A stretch of DNA of 64,000 nt from Cyclaneusma minus (Eukaryota > Ascomycota > Leotiomycetes > Marthamycetales > Marthamycetaceae). This document shows, piece after piece, positions 13,974 through 23,640 of this stretch. Numbering within the stretch: position 1 is the stretch's first letter; each line of letters opens with the position of its first letter. A model generated the notes under the pieces. The model saw only the letters and a program-made list of their open reading frames with translations. It was not told the DNA's origin and ran no database searches. The stretch covers positions 1-64,000 of the forward strand of contig JAKZHN010000050.1 of assembly GCA_037179335.1 (NCBI GenBank), written 5' to 3'. The position numbers and the translations under genes are program-made.

Positions 13974-15073
13974 TCAAGAGAACTAGTCGTCCGCATTAGC
14001 ACGATGATTTCTCGTAAGAAAGAGTTCGAACATACCTTCCACCGATTCCCGCAGACCGTACACTCACAAAACGTCGTCATCGGCTCATCGGCACTCCTCG
14101 TCTGCGCCTGACTATAGCTAACCTTCTTCTCCTTGCACTTCCCACACTGCAACGCATCGCTGATACTCCGCTCCGCCATCGGCACCTGCGCATTCTTGAT
14201 ATTCTCCTTCTCCAGCTTCGCATCCTCCTCCTTCATCTTGTTGCTCTTCATCTCCTCGTGCGTCATCGTCACAAACCGCTGCGCCGGAATCTCGCCACTC
14301 AGTACCTTGGGCGAGAGCTCGCGGTTTTGCTTGTTCTTGAGGTTTTGGAAGAGAGAGCGCAGCTTGGTGCGGTAGGGGCCTGTGTCACCGCCGTATTCTT
14401 CGAAGGCGCAGCGCTCGATTTCGATCGCTTTCAAAAGGATGGTGTTGCTGGGCTCGGTGCACATGTAGGCCAGGCCGTCGTAGAGGAGCCCGATGCAGTT
14501 GTCGCGCGAGGGGATGCCAGTACGCTTGGTTTCTACGCCGTCAACTGAATGTTTGCGCGTTGCCGGATCGCCAGTGTAGCCCTTGCCTGGCGCGGCCGTA
14601 GGCGTCTGGGTAGTAGGAGGCGCGGGCGACGGGGCAGTGCCCGGAGCGGGCGAAGCAGAGGCAGGAATTTTCGGGACCGACTTCTTGGATTTGGCGGCTT
14701 CAACGTGCTTCTTCCATTTGGCGACGATTTCAGAGGCGAGGCGGGCGATATCTTTGTCTTTGGAGGCGCGTTGACGGGCGACTACGACGCCTGCTCGGGT
14801 GGCCTGATGTGCGGTTCGTCAGTACAGTTTGCAGTACAACGTGTGGACAGCGCATGTGGACAACGCATGCGGACAAACGGTGGTGGTGGCTGGCAAGCTG
14901 GAGGTGGAATGCGCTGGCTGGAATGAAGGTGAACGTACCCGCAGAAGCTCTTCGGTGGGCACGACATCCTTCTTGAGCGATTCGAGGATGGCGATGATGG
15001 TGGAGGGGTTGTCGTTGGCGTTGACGGCGCTGTTGAGGTTCTTGATGCGCTTCTCAAGCTCGCGTTGATCCAT
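13974..15073 (-). CDS. DST1: transcription elongation factor TFIIS (S-II)
   Basis: Stimulates the RNA-cleavage activity of stalled RNA polymerase II in the nucleus. Exons on the minus strand: 15,073-14,939, 14,803-14,036 and a 9-nt last exon 13,982-13,974 encoding only Phe-Ser-stop; introns of 135 and 53 nt. The joined frame gives 303 residues, close to yeast TFIIS (309). The N-terminal helical (LW-type) domain starts at MDQRELEKRIKNLNSAV. A Pro/Ala/Thr-rich linker follows, then the central polymerase-binding domain (KRTGIPSRDNCIGLLYDGL onward). The C-terminal zinc ribbon has CGKC and CTVCGNRW cysteine pairs. The invariant acidic hairpin reads RSADEPMT, with the catalytic Asp-Glu pair intact. 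Without the terminal micro-exon the frame would run on past the ribbon, so the splice to Phe-Ser, the usual TFIIS end, is well supported. Confidence 0.95.
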
Positions 15074-16182
15074 GTTTGCGGTGGTGTGGGTGTGGATTGT
15101 GGTTGTTGGGCGAGAAGTTGAGTTGTGGAGGGGAAGAGGTCGCGTCGAAGCAGTCGCGTGTGCAGGTTGTCTGGAGCTGCGGCGTCGGCTATCGAGATAT
15201 CAGAGGCAATAGGCAGGCACGATCTCCTCCACGGCGCAAGTAATGGATATCGCGACTGGAGCTTGGGAGAAGTGGAAGGTTGTCGAATTGTCGCAAGGCT
15301 GAAGTTGTGTCGTGCCTCTACTAGCCGCCACTTCCGGTTAGTCCAGCCGTTGGTGAAGCTACACATCCCTGCTAGTGCCATCCCCCACCAGCTGCCATCG
15401 CCTGCACTATGACGAGTTGACGATCATCCAGGGACCAGATTTCGACATGGGAGGCCCAGTCTGGAGTTCCAATTGACTTTTTGATAAAATATGCCATATT
15501 AGAGGTTGTCTCAAGGCACCGGAAATCTCTTATTCTCCCCAATTGCTTCGAATACCCGGAAAATGCACCCGATCTTCTACCTCCCTCTTTTTGACCTGAG
15601 AAGCCAACATCCACCCCTGAGTGAAGTTCCTGTCTGGATCTGTGCTTACTCTCGGATATCTCCACATCTTCGATCCAGATGGTTTGTGAACTTTCCCAGA
15701 AGCCGGACAATAGTTCGAAGTTGCAGTAATGAAAGCCAGTTACCATGCATCTGCAGCGAAGTACACGCAGCCCCCGAGGAAATTGATTCCTAGGGCCCTC
15801 TGGCAGAGCACCGTTCTGTCTCAGCCTCACGGTAAAGGAGCTCAGAGATAAACCGAATTCCCTGCATCGCTGAAGAAAGGGGTATATAACATGCGACACC
15901 TCATCCACTCCAAAACCACCAGCACATCAGCACTTCATTAGCTTCATGAGAATCACCCTTCCCACCCCCTCAGCTAGCTCTGCCCAGGCGTCTGCTGCCC
16001 CTTTACCAAACCATCCCCACTCCCTCTCGCCCTTTCGTCCCTTTGCCGCTGCTCATCCAGCATCTCGTGCACCATCCTTTCCGACTCCTCCGGATGCTCA
16101 TCCGCCCACGCCTGCACCTCATTAGACCCACACACCAACCGACTCCCATTAGGTCCAGGTCCCATCGACCCCCCACAGTCAT
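15074..16182. other. intergenic between convergently oriented regulatory and 3' regions
   Basis: Contains the TFIIS 5' region (next to 15,073) and the 3' region of the DUF1295 gene. A minus-strand frame at 15,372-15,908 (178 codons) is open, but it lacks a recognisable domain and fungal codon bias; I treat it as chance. No RNA gene seen. Confidence 0.5.
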
Positions 16183-17392
16183 TCACATTCCTCCTCCCCT
16201 CCCACCCCCATTGCCACTCGCATCCCGCCCATTCCCCCCAGTCCCCTCCTCCGCCCTAGCACCACCCCTCCCCGCATTCTCATGCCTATCCGGATCAAAA
16301 ACATACATCGGAAATTCCAAGAAAAGCGTTCTTTTCGAAAAAGTCGGCATTTTCGCATAAAGCATTGGCGGGAATGGAATCAGGATGCTTGTGCGATGCA
16401 AGTAGGTTGCATAAGCATCCCAACTCTCTCCGTCATCATTTTCAAACCGTTTCTTAGCACCCGGCCGTTCTGACAACGGCAAGCCGGACACGAACATGAG
16501 AAGGAGCGTGAGGAAGATGGGACCGAGGATGGAGGCGTAGAGTGCGGCGTAGGCGCCGCCGTGGACGTAGCCGTTGGCGGCAGGGGAGACGGCTATCATG
16601 AATATCGCTGCATTGCTGGTGTCAGCTCATTGTATCACCATTCGAGGTGAACAGTATGTGGTGGGAACCGAACTGGCGGGAGAAGATGTAAAAGAGACAA
16701 GCTTACCGAATTGGATGATTATTTCAGCAAAGTAATTCGGATGTCTACACCACCCCCACAATCCTTTATCACACACTGCGCTTTTCGGCATATCCCTCCT
16801 AAAAACATATTTCTGCCAATCACTCACACTCTCCATCACCAACCCAATCGCGTAGATCACCACCCCCGCAATATCTCTTCCAGTACCAAAGTCCGGCTGC
16901 GCATACCGTGTCACATTCGGACTATTCAGCACAGTAACAGGCAGCGAAACAGCCCACACCCAGATCATCTGCAACACCCAAAACCCGAGGAATGGGAAGA
17001 ATTTATCGCGCTTGTCGTCGAAGCGATCGTCCTTGCCGGTTTTGAGGATGCGGTAGAGGAGGAAGCCGGACAGGCGTAGACCCCAGAGCATTATGAAGAG
17101 GGAGCAGATGATTTGGCGTGCGTTGTGGTGTCCGGAGAAGGAGAGGGTGATTATGGCGAGGAGGACGAAGTTTGTGCCGCCGGCGAAATCTGTGGGGAGG
17201 GGAGGGTGTTAGCTGGGGTGACGCGGGAGGGGAGAGGAGGGCATGGCGGATAGGGGGTATGAGGGAGGACGTACCGGTCAACTTGTCGAATTTCAGAGAG
17301 AAAGCGATGGCGAAGAAGAAGAGCTGGTAGCCGATTGTGATGAGGAGCGTGATGGCAAGGTAGTAGTCATCTAGGACGTGGACTTCGCCCAT
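16183..17392 (-). CDS. DUF1295 / steroid-5-alpha-reductase-like membrane protein
   Basis: A polytopic membrane enzyme candidate of the DUF1295 branch of the steroid reductase/isoprenylcysteine methyltransferase-like superfamily. Substrate unknown. Exons: 17,392-17,275, 17,189-16,707 and 16,607-16,183, joined by introns of 85 and 99 nt with GTACGT and GTAAGC donors; total 341 residues. Hydrophobic segments occur from about residue 12 onward, with several more in exon 2. The family signature near the C-terminal catalytic region is clear: WGWCRHPNYFAEI, preceded by SDWQKYVFRRD. Exon 3 adds one more hydrophobic segment and a soluble tail ending in an unusual Gly-rich run (GNGGGRGGGM). The start was chosen because the first exon gives the usual N-terminal helix and splices in frame. 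Confidence 0.9.
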
Positions 17393-18979
17393 CTTGACGG
17401 CTGTCGACTCGATTCGAGTCCCGACCACGTTTGAGTCCTTGTTGTCGTGCGACAGCACTCTGTCGACTGAAGTGCAGAAAACTGGACTGGTACACGCAAG
17501 TATCAAAGAACCATGACAGAAACTCGAAAACGAAGATGAAAGACGAACGAAAATGAAATTGTCCCTTAGCTTTGATCTGGAGTTGAGTGTTGACTTGTCA
17601 AGCCGCCTGGCACTCGGACTGTTGTTTGGAGTCGGTTTGAGGCTGAGCGGAATGTCGCGAAATTTGATGCTTTCTATGACGCGGTGAAGGGGCCAGGAGA
17701 GCGCCAAGAAGACGTGATAGGAAGGCTAAACCTTATTCTGCTAGTTCTGTGACACGCGGATCCGGCGGGAAGTTCGGAGTCCGAGCGTGGAGCTTGTGGG
17801 ACATGGTCATGGAGCTAAAAAGTTAAAAACAACATCATCTTCCAGCTTCATCACTCATCAGCGATGGGATGATTGCGATCCCAAGTCTTGGTGGTTGCTG
17901 GTTTCTGGAGACTGGGCGGCAAGTGTCTAACACAGTTAGTCTCCCGGTTGTCTCAATTTTAACAGGCTGAAATGGATATTCGAGATCTCGGACGATTGGC
18001 AGAGATGTATTAGTAAGTTCGGCATCGTCTGAAGTCTGAGCAAGAAGGAAAACTGGAAAAGTTGTCTCGTCAGTCTTCACTCCACTTGATCGATCTTCAA
18101 TTATCCTCTGAAATGTCACGGTCCATTCCTGTGTTACCCGGAAGCTCACTCGATTTCTGGCCAACTTCGGCCGTTCTCACCATCTTGATTCAATCATTTA
18201 TCCAAGCACTTCGGCTTTCTGGCAGCTGGCTTGTGATCAATGCAATTGGTTTGATATCACTGTGATCTGTCACCTGCTTTCCCCAGTCTCTATCATCAAT
18301 TACCAAGTCGATGAAAACCCTACAGATCATCGGTTGCTCCCCGATCTCAAGACTCTGCTACACTCCCTGATCATGCGGTCACGGTCATACAGACTTGCTA
18401 TATCTGAGTCGCAACCCCAGTTCGACATCCCATCTGAAGGGATGGCCGGGTTTCTCGTTTGCAACAACACTATTCAATTGCTGGGTTCAAGGCTACCCGG
18501 ATCAGCTGGTAGCTGGCAAATACAGTGCTTCGAGTGAAACCGGTGCAGGATAGTGCTATGGCCAGCTATTAGATAGCTGCATATCTACATATACGGCTCG
18601 AGAGGAGGACCCCTAGCCTTGTCCTTTCAGTCTTACTTCTATCTAGTCTTTGCTTGTGCGACAAAACCGCGTTTATATCTTTGCTCACAGTCTTCCGTCC
18701 TGAGAACACAGGAGACACTAGACAGACCGAGGACATCATCAACAGAGCCTAGTTATAGAAAGAGGTAACAACTTGAACATCCTTATTCATGACTGTCAAA
18801 TCTTCTTCAGAAGGAAAAACATTCTGGATTTGAGGAGAAGGCTGAGTCTCGTTTTGGTTATTCGAGGCCGGAAGTTGACCTTGAGTAAGCGAGCCCGCAA
18901 GGGAACTGGCAAAGCTATTTTGACGCGACAACAGATATCGAGCCCGGCAGCGACAGGTCACGCCAAGAGACGACAAACA
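17393..18979. other. intergenic, promoter of the DUF1295 gene plus unassigned sequence
   Basis: The first few hundred bases are upstream of the minus-strand DUF1295 start. The rest holds only short frames without domains (for example 18,062-18,265 and 18,262-18,537 on plus, 17,835-18,164 on minus). No RNA gene or repeat recognised. Confidence 0.45.
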
Positions 18980-19044
18980 GCTGTGCTCGGCACGCGTCGC
19001 TGTCTTTTAGCGCCTGCAGCACGGGGCGCCCTGCCCTTTTCTCT

Positions 19045-19085
19045 TTTCTCTCCTCCGCGCTTCAACCTTCTCCTCTCACGCTACA
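19045..19085 (+). promoter_or_regulatory. pyrimidine-rich upstream block shared with paralogues
   Basis: The stretch tctcctccgcgcttcaacct followed by tctcctctcacgct lies about 120 bp before the start codon of family copy A. Near-identical blocks lie upstream of copy B (22,123-22,160) and copy C (23,092-23,125). Its conservation outside the coding region suggests the duplications carried their own promoters. TATA or initiator elements are not obvious. Confidence 0.5.
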
Positions 19086-19167
19086 CAGCTTACTACAGGC
19101 AACCACCCACTTTCGCCTTTTCGATTATCCACTCTACCAAAGCGTTCATAACCTTGCGCACCACATC

Positions 19168-19763
19168 ATGAACCCCTTTCAGATCTTCGCCCTCAAAATG
19201 GTAAGCTTTGCTCCGCTCCAAGACGCATGTCGCTGTCGCCACAGCCGTCCAGCTCTTCTGCGCTCGCGCTTCTGCTGCCCTTGCGGCTCTCTGTCCTCGC
19301 GCTTCTCTGCCATTTGGGAACATTGAGCTCACGCTAACCTACTCTGGGGCGCAGAAAACGAAGAAAATGGTTCTGCCATGGTTGGCCTCTGTGCCCCTGG
19401 ACGTGGTGGACGATCCAGCCACCGAGGGTCGTCCACCCGTCCAGGTGTGCACATGCACCTGGGAGTGCGCTAAGTGTCTCGAGGTCCCGATTGAAGTACA
19501 ACACTCGTATCCCGAGCGTATTGCACAAAAGCTCCAACCTGGAGATTACGAAATCGAGAGAGATGGTGTGGTCATCTGGATCCACCATCCAAAATGGCCC
19601 GGTACGTGGTCTCTTACGCCCTCGCGACTCTGAGTCAGCTTTAGCTAACAAGTGGCTTTTTTCCTCAGCACCGCCTGCCCGCGCACCTACTCCACCCGTC
19701 GGCTCAGCTGAGTATCAAGCTCTACAAAAGGCCTTTGCCCACTGGGCTGCTCAAAGGGACTAA
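19168..19763 (+). CDS. Cys-motif small protein, family copy A (intact)
   Basis: I do not recognise this family. Exons 19,168-19,200, 19,355-19,601 and 19,669-19,763 join to 124 residues; donors GTAAGC and GTACGT, acceptors gcgcag and cctcag. Exon 1 is a short leader peptide (MNPFQIFALKM). Exon 2 carries the conserved block VLPWLASVPLDVVDDPATEG and then a cysteine cluster, VCTCTWECAKCLEVPI, with C-x-C-x3-C-x2-C spacing that could bind a metal. Exon 3 is a Pro-rich linker (PPARAPTPPVGS) and a short C-terminal helix ending HWAAQRD. No signal peptide or membrane segment is clear. Intron phases (0, then 1) and all block boundaries match copy B at 22.3 kb, so the model is supported by paralogy. Function unknown. 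Confidence 0.75.
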
Positions 19764-20128
19764 ACTGGACAACTTGTACGTGTTTCGATGAATCGTGATT
19801 CTACTCCAGCTAACCAATAGCATAGGCATGTGGCGCGCGGCACTTAGATGAACGGGAGCCGGGACATCGGCCTCGCGAGCTGACAGTTGAGAAGTCGACG
19901 AGAAGTTGCTTTGCAGTTAGTACGTTCTTTGCTTCTCTACGCTCTGCGCAGATTGACTAAACCTCTATAAAGCAACGCAAGCTGTTTCTGTTTCCGCAGG
20001 CTTTAATATCAAAAGCCTTGTGTAGCGATCCAGTTTTAGCAGTCCAATTTCTGCATGACCTAGTCGTTGCGCCTTCTAGGAATCGAAAAACATAGCAAAA
20101 CAAGATTTCAATTTGTGCCTATTTATGA
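19764..20128. other. downstream of family copy A, no gene
   Basis: Probable 3' region of copy A followed by unassigned sequence, ending at the target site of the hAT-type element. No open frame or RNA gene supported. Confidence 0.5.
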
Positions 20129-20136
20129 AAGCTTTT

Positions 20137-21484
20137 CACTGTTTCCGATAGTCCGGCCGGACCGATTTTTTTTTGGACCGTACTGATACGGTTTGCCTTT
20201 TTAGGAAATAATCTGGACCAAAGAAATTTAGTTTAAGCTTTTTATTTTTAATTTTAAACCATAGTGGAACGGCGAAACCGTGGTTTGGACTATTAAGCTA
20301 TTACTTGCCAAGATTTGCCAAGGCTTGGCGGGCACGGATTATTACACAGAGCTATTTAATTAATAGTAATTCTAATTTAACTTAATTAAATAAAAGCTTA
20401 ATAAAATTTTATTTTAAAAACCTTTAGCTATAAATGCATATAATTTTCAATAATAAAAATTAAATTATGAGCTTTTTAAATTTTAGATTTTAAATTTTTA
20501 AAAATCCAATTAAAATAACACGTATTAATTACTGAAAATTAAACTCTAAATTTTTGAAAGTTTAAAAAATCTATATTAATTTCAATTTTCAATATATTTT
20601 AGTTTTTTTTTCTTTAATTGAAGATAAATAAAGGTTATTATAATTTTTAAAAATTTATTTAAAATTTAAAGTCTATTATTAAGCTATAAAATTAATAAAA
20701 ACAATTTATTGCTATTTTTAGCATAGCAAACCAGGGCTGGCAATAGTTTAAACAGTCCAGTTTGGACCTCAAACTGAAACTGGTGATTTAGTTTGGCATT
20801 CAAACTGACGATTCAGTTCAGTTTGAAGTCCAAACTGGTGATTTAGTCCGGACTGATGGCATTTAGACAAAACAATTAATTCAAATTTCAAATTTATTTT
20901 TTATTTTTAAATAATATTTTATTTGGACGCTTGAAAGAGTAATAGATTTATATACGCATAAAGCATTTTATAAAAGCAAAATTTAAAATAAATAATAATT
21001 TATTATAGTTTTGTATACCAATTGGCATAGGCAATTTTGTCTTATTGCAAATTAAGACTTTTTGGCTTTATTATCCGGATTAAAATTTTTCCGGCCATTT
21101 TTTTCCGGATTTAGGTTTTTCCGGCCCCAATTTCCAATAATATTGGAAAAAATTGCTTTCAATATAGAAAAACAGCAATATATCACCTATATTATTAAAT
21201 GCCATTAGTTTGCCAATTTAATGCCATTCGGTTTGACCTTTAAACCGTTTACGTCAGTCCAGTTTAACCATTAAACGATTTCTCCAAACTGCAGTTTCAA
21301 ACTGCAATTCCTTACAAACCATTAACTACTGCCAGCCATGTAGCAAATTATGGCGATTATGGTAAAGCCTTTAAGACCGTGGTTTGGACCAAATAAATTT
21401 GGTTTATAGCTTTTATAAATGGTTTCAGACCGTACCGATACGGGTTAGGGCCCAAATCGCGGTCTCGGACTATCGGAAACACTG
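20137..21484. mobile_element. hAT-type non-autonomous element (MITE family 1, copy 1)
   Basis: Terminal inverted repeats start CACTGTTTCCGATAGTCCG on the left and, read inward from the right, CAGTGTTTCCGATAGTCCG. They are flanked by a perfect 8-bp direct repeat AAGCTTTT at 20,129-20,136 and 21,485-21,492. Eight-base target duplications and CAGTG-like ends are characteristic of hAT transposons. The interior is AT-rich and has no transposase frame. Without the nested element at 20,732-21,340 it is about 740 bp, similar to the copy at 33.0 kb (705 bp). A third, partial copy begins at 23,415. The TIRs extend imperfectly for about 100 bp. Confidence 0.88.
20732..21340. mobile_element. second hAT-type element nested inside the first
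   Basis: Inverted ends read CAGGGCTGGCAATAGTTTA (left) and CATGGCTGGCAGTAGTTAA (right, inward). The flanks are TAGCAAAC at 20,724-20,731 and TAGCAAAT at 21,341-21,348, an 8-bp target duplication with one C/T difference. Joining the flanks recreates the uninterrupted sequence tagcatagcaaattatgg, which appears in reverse in the partial copy at 23.55 kb; this confirms the insertion. The subterminal regions carry repeated blocks resembling AAACTGGTGATTTAGT and its variants. No transposase frame. Confidence 0.85.
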
Positions 21485-21770
21485 AAGCTTTTCCTTGGCT
21501 CTAAATTTCATATTCCATGTTTAAAAATCGAGGACATGAAAGTCGACTTTTTGATTGACCCTAAAGTAATTAATGCCTGAAATATAAAGGAGGCTATGTG
21601 TGGGGATCTGGATCCGAATATACCGACAATTTCAAACATTTCTCTCTTTTCTCACTCCATTCTTCCTTGCCCCAGGTTTATCCTTTCGACCCAATGAGCC
21701 ATCCAGGGCCACCGAATGCATTTCAAGCTCTCTGACCACCATGTCCCGTCTACCAAAGCACAAAGACACG

Positions 21771-21891
21771 ATGAGTAACAGCTTTCAAGCAGTCATCAAG
21801 TTAAGCTCTGTTCGGAGCACACCATTCATGTCGAGGAACCCGCCAAGCCTGTCGAGGCATCTACCACGCCTTTCAAGGCATCTACTGAACC
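21771..21891 (+). pseudogene. exon-1 relic of the Cys-motif family with 21-bp triplication
   Basis: ATG at 21,771 opens a ten-codon peptide MSNSFQAVIK, very like exon 1 of copy B (MSTAFQALIQ). It is followed by ttaagctctgttcgg where copy B has the splice donor gtaagctctatccg, so the donor GT is lost. No exon 2 follows. Instead, three tandem 21-bp units (21,829-21,891) of the form TGTCGAGGcatctaccacgcc occur. I read this as a decayed family copy. Confidence 0.5.
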
Positions 21892-22122
21892 CGATCTGGA
21901 GGCACCTCTGCTTGATGTCGAGGATTCTAGGAGATGGACAAAGGCATGTTGTGAGTGGATTTGTAAGGGCGTGGATGTAGTCTAGCTGTCAGTGTTTGAT
22001 CATTGCTGCCGGTAGAGCCGTTTGACACCGGAACATTGTCACTGCTCTCCGATCCCCGTGGCGTATCATCGGGAATATATAGCAAGTTGTTTCTTTTTAG
22101 CGCGCGCTGCACCCAACATTTT

Positions 22123-22160
22123 TTCTCTCCGCCATGCTTCAACCTTCTCCTCTCCACGCT
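22123..22160 (+). promoter_or_regulatory. shared pyrimidine-rich upstream block of copy B
   Basis: Contains cttcaaccttctcctctcca, matching the block upstream of copy A at 19,057-19,078 (cttcaaccttctcctctcac). It lies about 100 bp before the copy B start codon. Confidence 0.5.
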
Positions 22161-22255
22161 ACTTCCACGGACACGTCTGAAGTTCAATTGCGCGCGCCCA
22201 ACCCTCCGCACATTCTTCAACCTTTTGTGAACCGTCTATCCTCCAGCAAGGCACA

Positions 22256-22754
22256 ATGAGCACCGCGTTCCAAGCCTTGATTCAAGTAAGCTCTATCCGC
22301 CCTCTCAGTCTCTTAATCCTTGATCTTCCGCCCTATTCAGAGAGACATCGTGCTGACTTTGGCGCAGAAGGCCAAGAAAGCCGTCACTCCCTGGCTTGAC
22401 GCCGTTCCCCAAGATGTGATCGATGACCCAAGCACAGAGGGCCGACCAATTCATCTGTATCCCTGTACATGGGAGTGCCCTCGCTGCGCCGAGGTGCCTA
22501 TTCCAGTTCGCGCCACCTACAAGTGGGTTGTCGGCCCATTGGACGAGGCCCACCGTGACATTCATGGCGAGATTCTGTTCGTGCAACAGAGACCCAACCG
22601 TTTGAGTAGGTGGCTTCTGTGATACCGTGAATATACTTCAGCTAACCAATGTCTCTTTTTCTCAGTGCCGCCGACCCTCTTCGAGGCCCTTAGCGCCGAG
22701 ACGCAGCAAGCAATTCGCGCCGCCCAGGCGCACTGGGAGTCCATGAGAGCTTAA
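22256..22754 (+). CDS. Cys-motif small protein, family copy B (intact)
   Basis: Paralogue of copy A with the same three-exon layout: 22,256-22,285, 22,368-22,605 and 22,666-22,754, giving 118 residues. Intron phases are 0 and 1 as in copy A. Exon 2 holds the shared blocks AVTPWLDAVPQDVIDDPSTE and CTWECPRCAEVPIPV; the upstream Cys of copy A's C-x-C is displaced by one residue (YPC). Exon 3 lacks the long Pro-rich linker and ends in a helix-forming segment (RAAQAHWESMRA). The rest of exon 2 has diverged, so the core W-L-x-x-V/L-P-x-x-V-x-D-D-P and C-T-W-E-C-x2-C motifs are probably under constraint. Function unknown; no known domain recognised. Confidence 0.75.
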
Positions 22755-23091
22755 GCTGGTTGTTGAACTGGGATTTGGAGACGGAAAGGCATCTTGCTAC
22801 CGTTGTCAAGTTGTTAGAATAGCAGGAAATACACATATCCTCTCCTCTTACAATTTCATTATCATGCAAAACCTCGACGTGACGATGTCTTGGTGAGATC
22901 CTTATAAATATTTCTTCCAAAATTCATAGAATCCAATTCTCGGGCTTCACCCGGTTCACCAATAGCTGCCTATTCGCTCCGCTTGCAGCTTCTTTTGCGT
23001 ACGTAGCTTGAAAAACACCCGTAGTTTCCAGTGTCCAAGAGTAAAAAAATACGAGATATTTTTTTTCAGCGCGGGCAGGCCGCGGCGCCCC
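22755..23091. other. spacer between copies B and C
   Basis: Downstream region of copy B. Only short random frames. No repeat or RNA gene recognised. Confidence 0.45.
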
Positions 23092-23414
23092 ACCTTTTTC
23101 TCTCCTCCGCGCTCAAACACTCTCTTTTGCAACTCCACGCAGTTCCACGCAGCCCCCGCGAACAACCAACGCTCTTCGAGTTCGTCCACCAACCTGCCCT
23201 TCTGTAACTCACGCAGTTTCCCCAGGCAACCAACGCGATCTGACTTTGTCCATCAAATTTTCCAACGGTCAGCACCACTGCGCAGCGCAACATGAACCAA
23301 TGGCAAGTCTTTGCGTTCAAAATGGTAAGCTTTACTCCGCTCCAAAACGTCTGTGACAGACGGTCTGTCACCCTCGCCACTGCGCCTAAAATCCCCTCTT
23401 CCTCGCGCTTTCGC
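23092..23414 (+). pseudogene. Cys-motif family copy C, cut off after exon 1 by a transposon
   Basis: A shared promoter block (ctctcctccgcgctcaaaca) precedes ATG at 23,292. Exon 1 is 23,292-23,324 (MNQWQVFAFKM, close to copy A's MNPFQIFALKM), followed by a good donor gtaagctttactccgctcca that also matches copy A's intron. At 23,415, inside intron 1, a hAT-type terminal repeat begins and the rest of the gene is missing. Clear insertional disruption. Confidence 0.75.
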
Positions 23415-23640
23415 CAGTGTTTCCGATAGTCTGAGACCGCGGTTTGGGTCTTAAATTGCATTGGTACGGTTTGAAACCATTTATAAAAGCTATAAACCAA
23501 ATTTATTTAATTTAAATTACGGTTTTAAAAACTCTACCATGGTTGCCATAATTTGCTATGCTAAAGATAGCAATAAATTGTTTTTGCCAATTTTATAGCT
23601 TAATAATAAATTTTATATTTTATATATATTGAGTAAACCA
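23415..23640. mobile_element. partial hAT-type MITE family 1, copy 2
   Basis: Begins CAGTGTTTCCGATAGTCTG and follows the right-end sequence of copy 1 (tttataaaagctataaacca, gctaaagatagcaataaatt). Near 23,640 the homology stops at a second terminal-looking sequence, CCAGGGGTGTGAGTCACG. The other end of this copy was not found, so it is either interrupted by another insertion or truncated. Confidence 0.75.

Noticed and set aside
14782..15381. 199-codon minus-strand frame overlapping the TFIIS start
   Set aside because: It overlaps TFIIS exon 1 and intron 1 in another frame; Pro/Ser/Arg-rich shadow.
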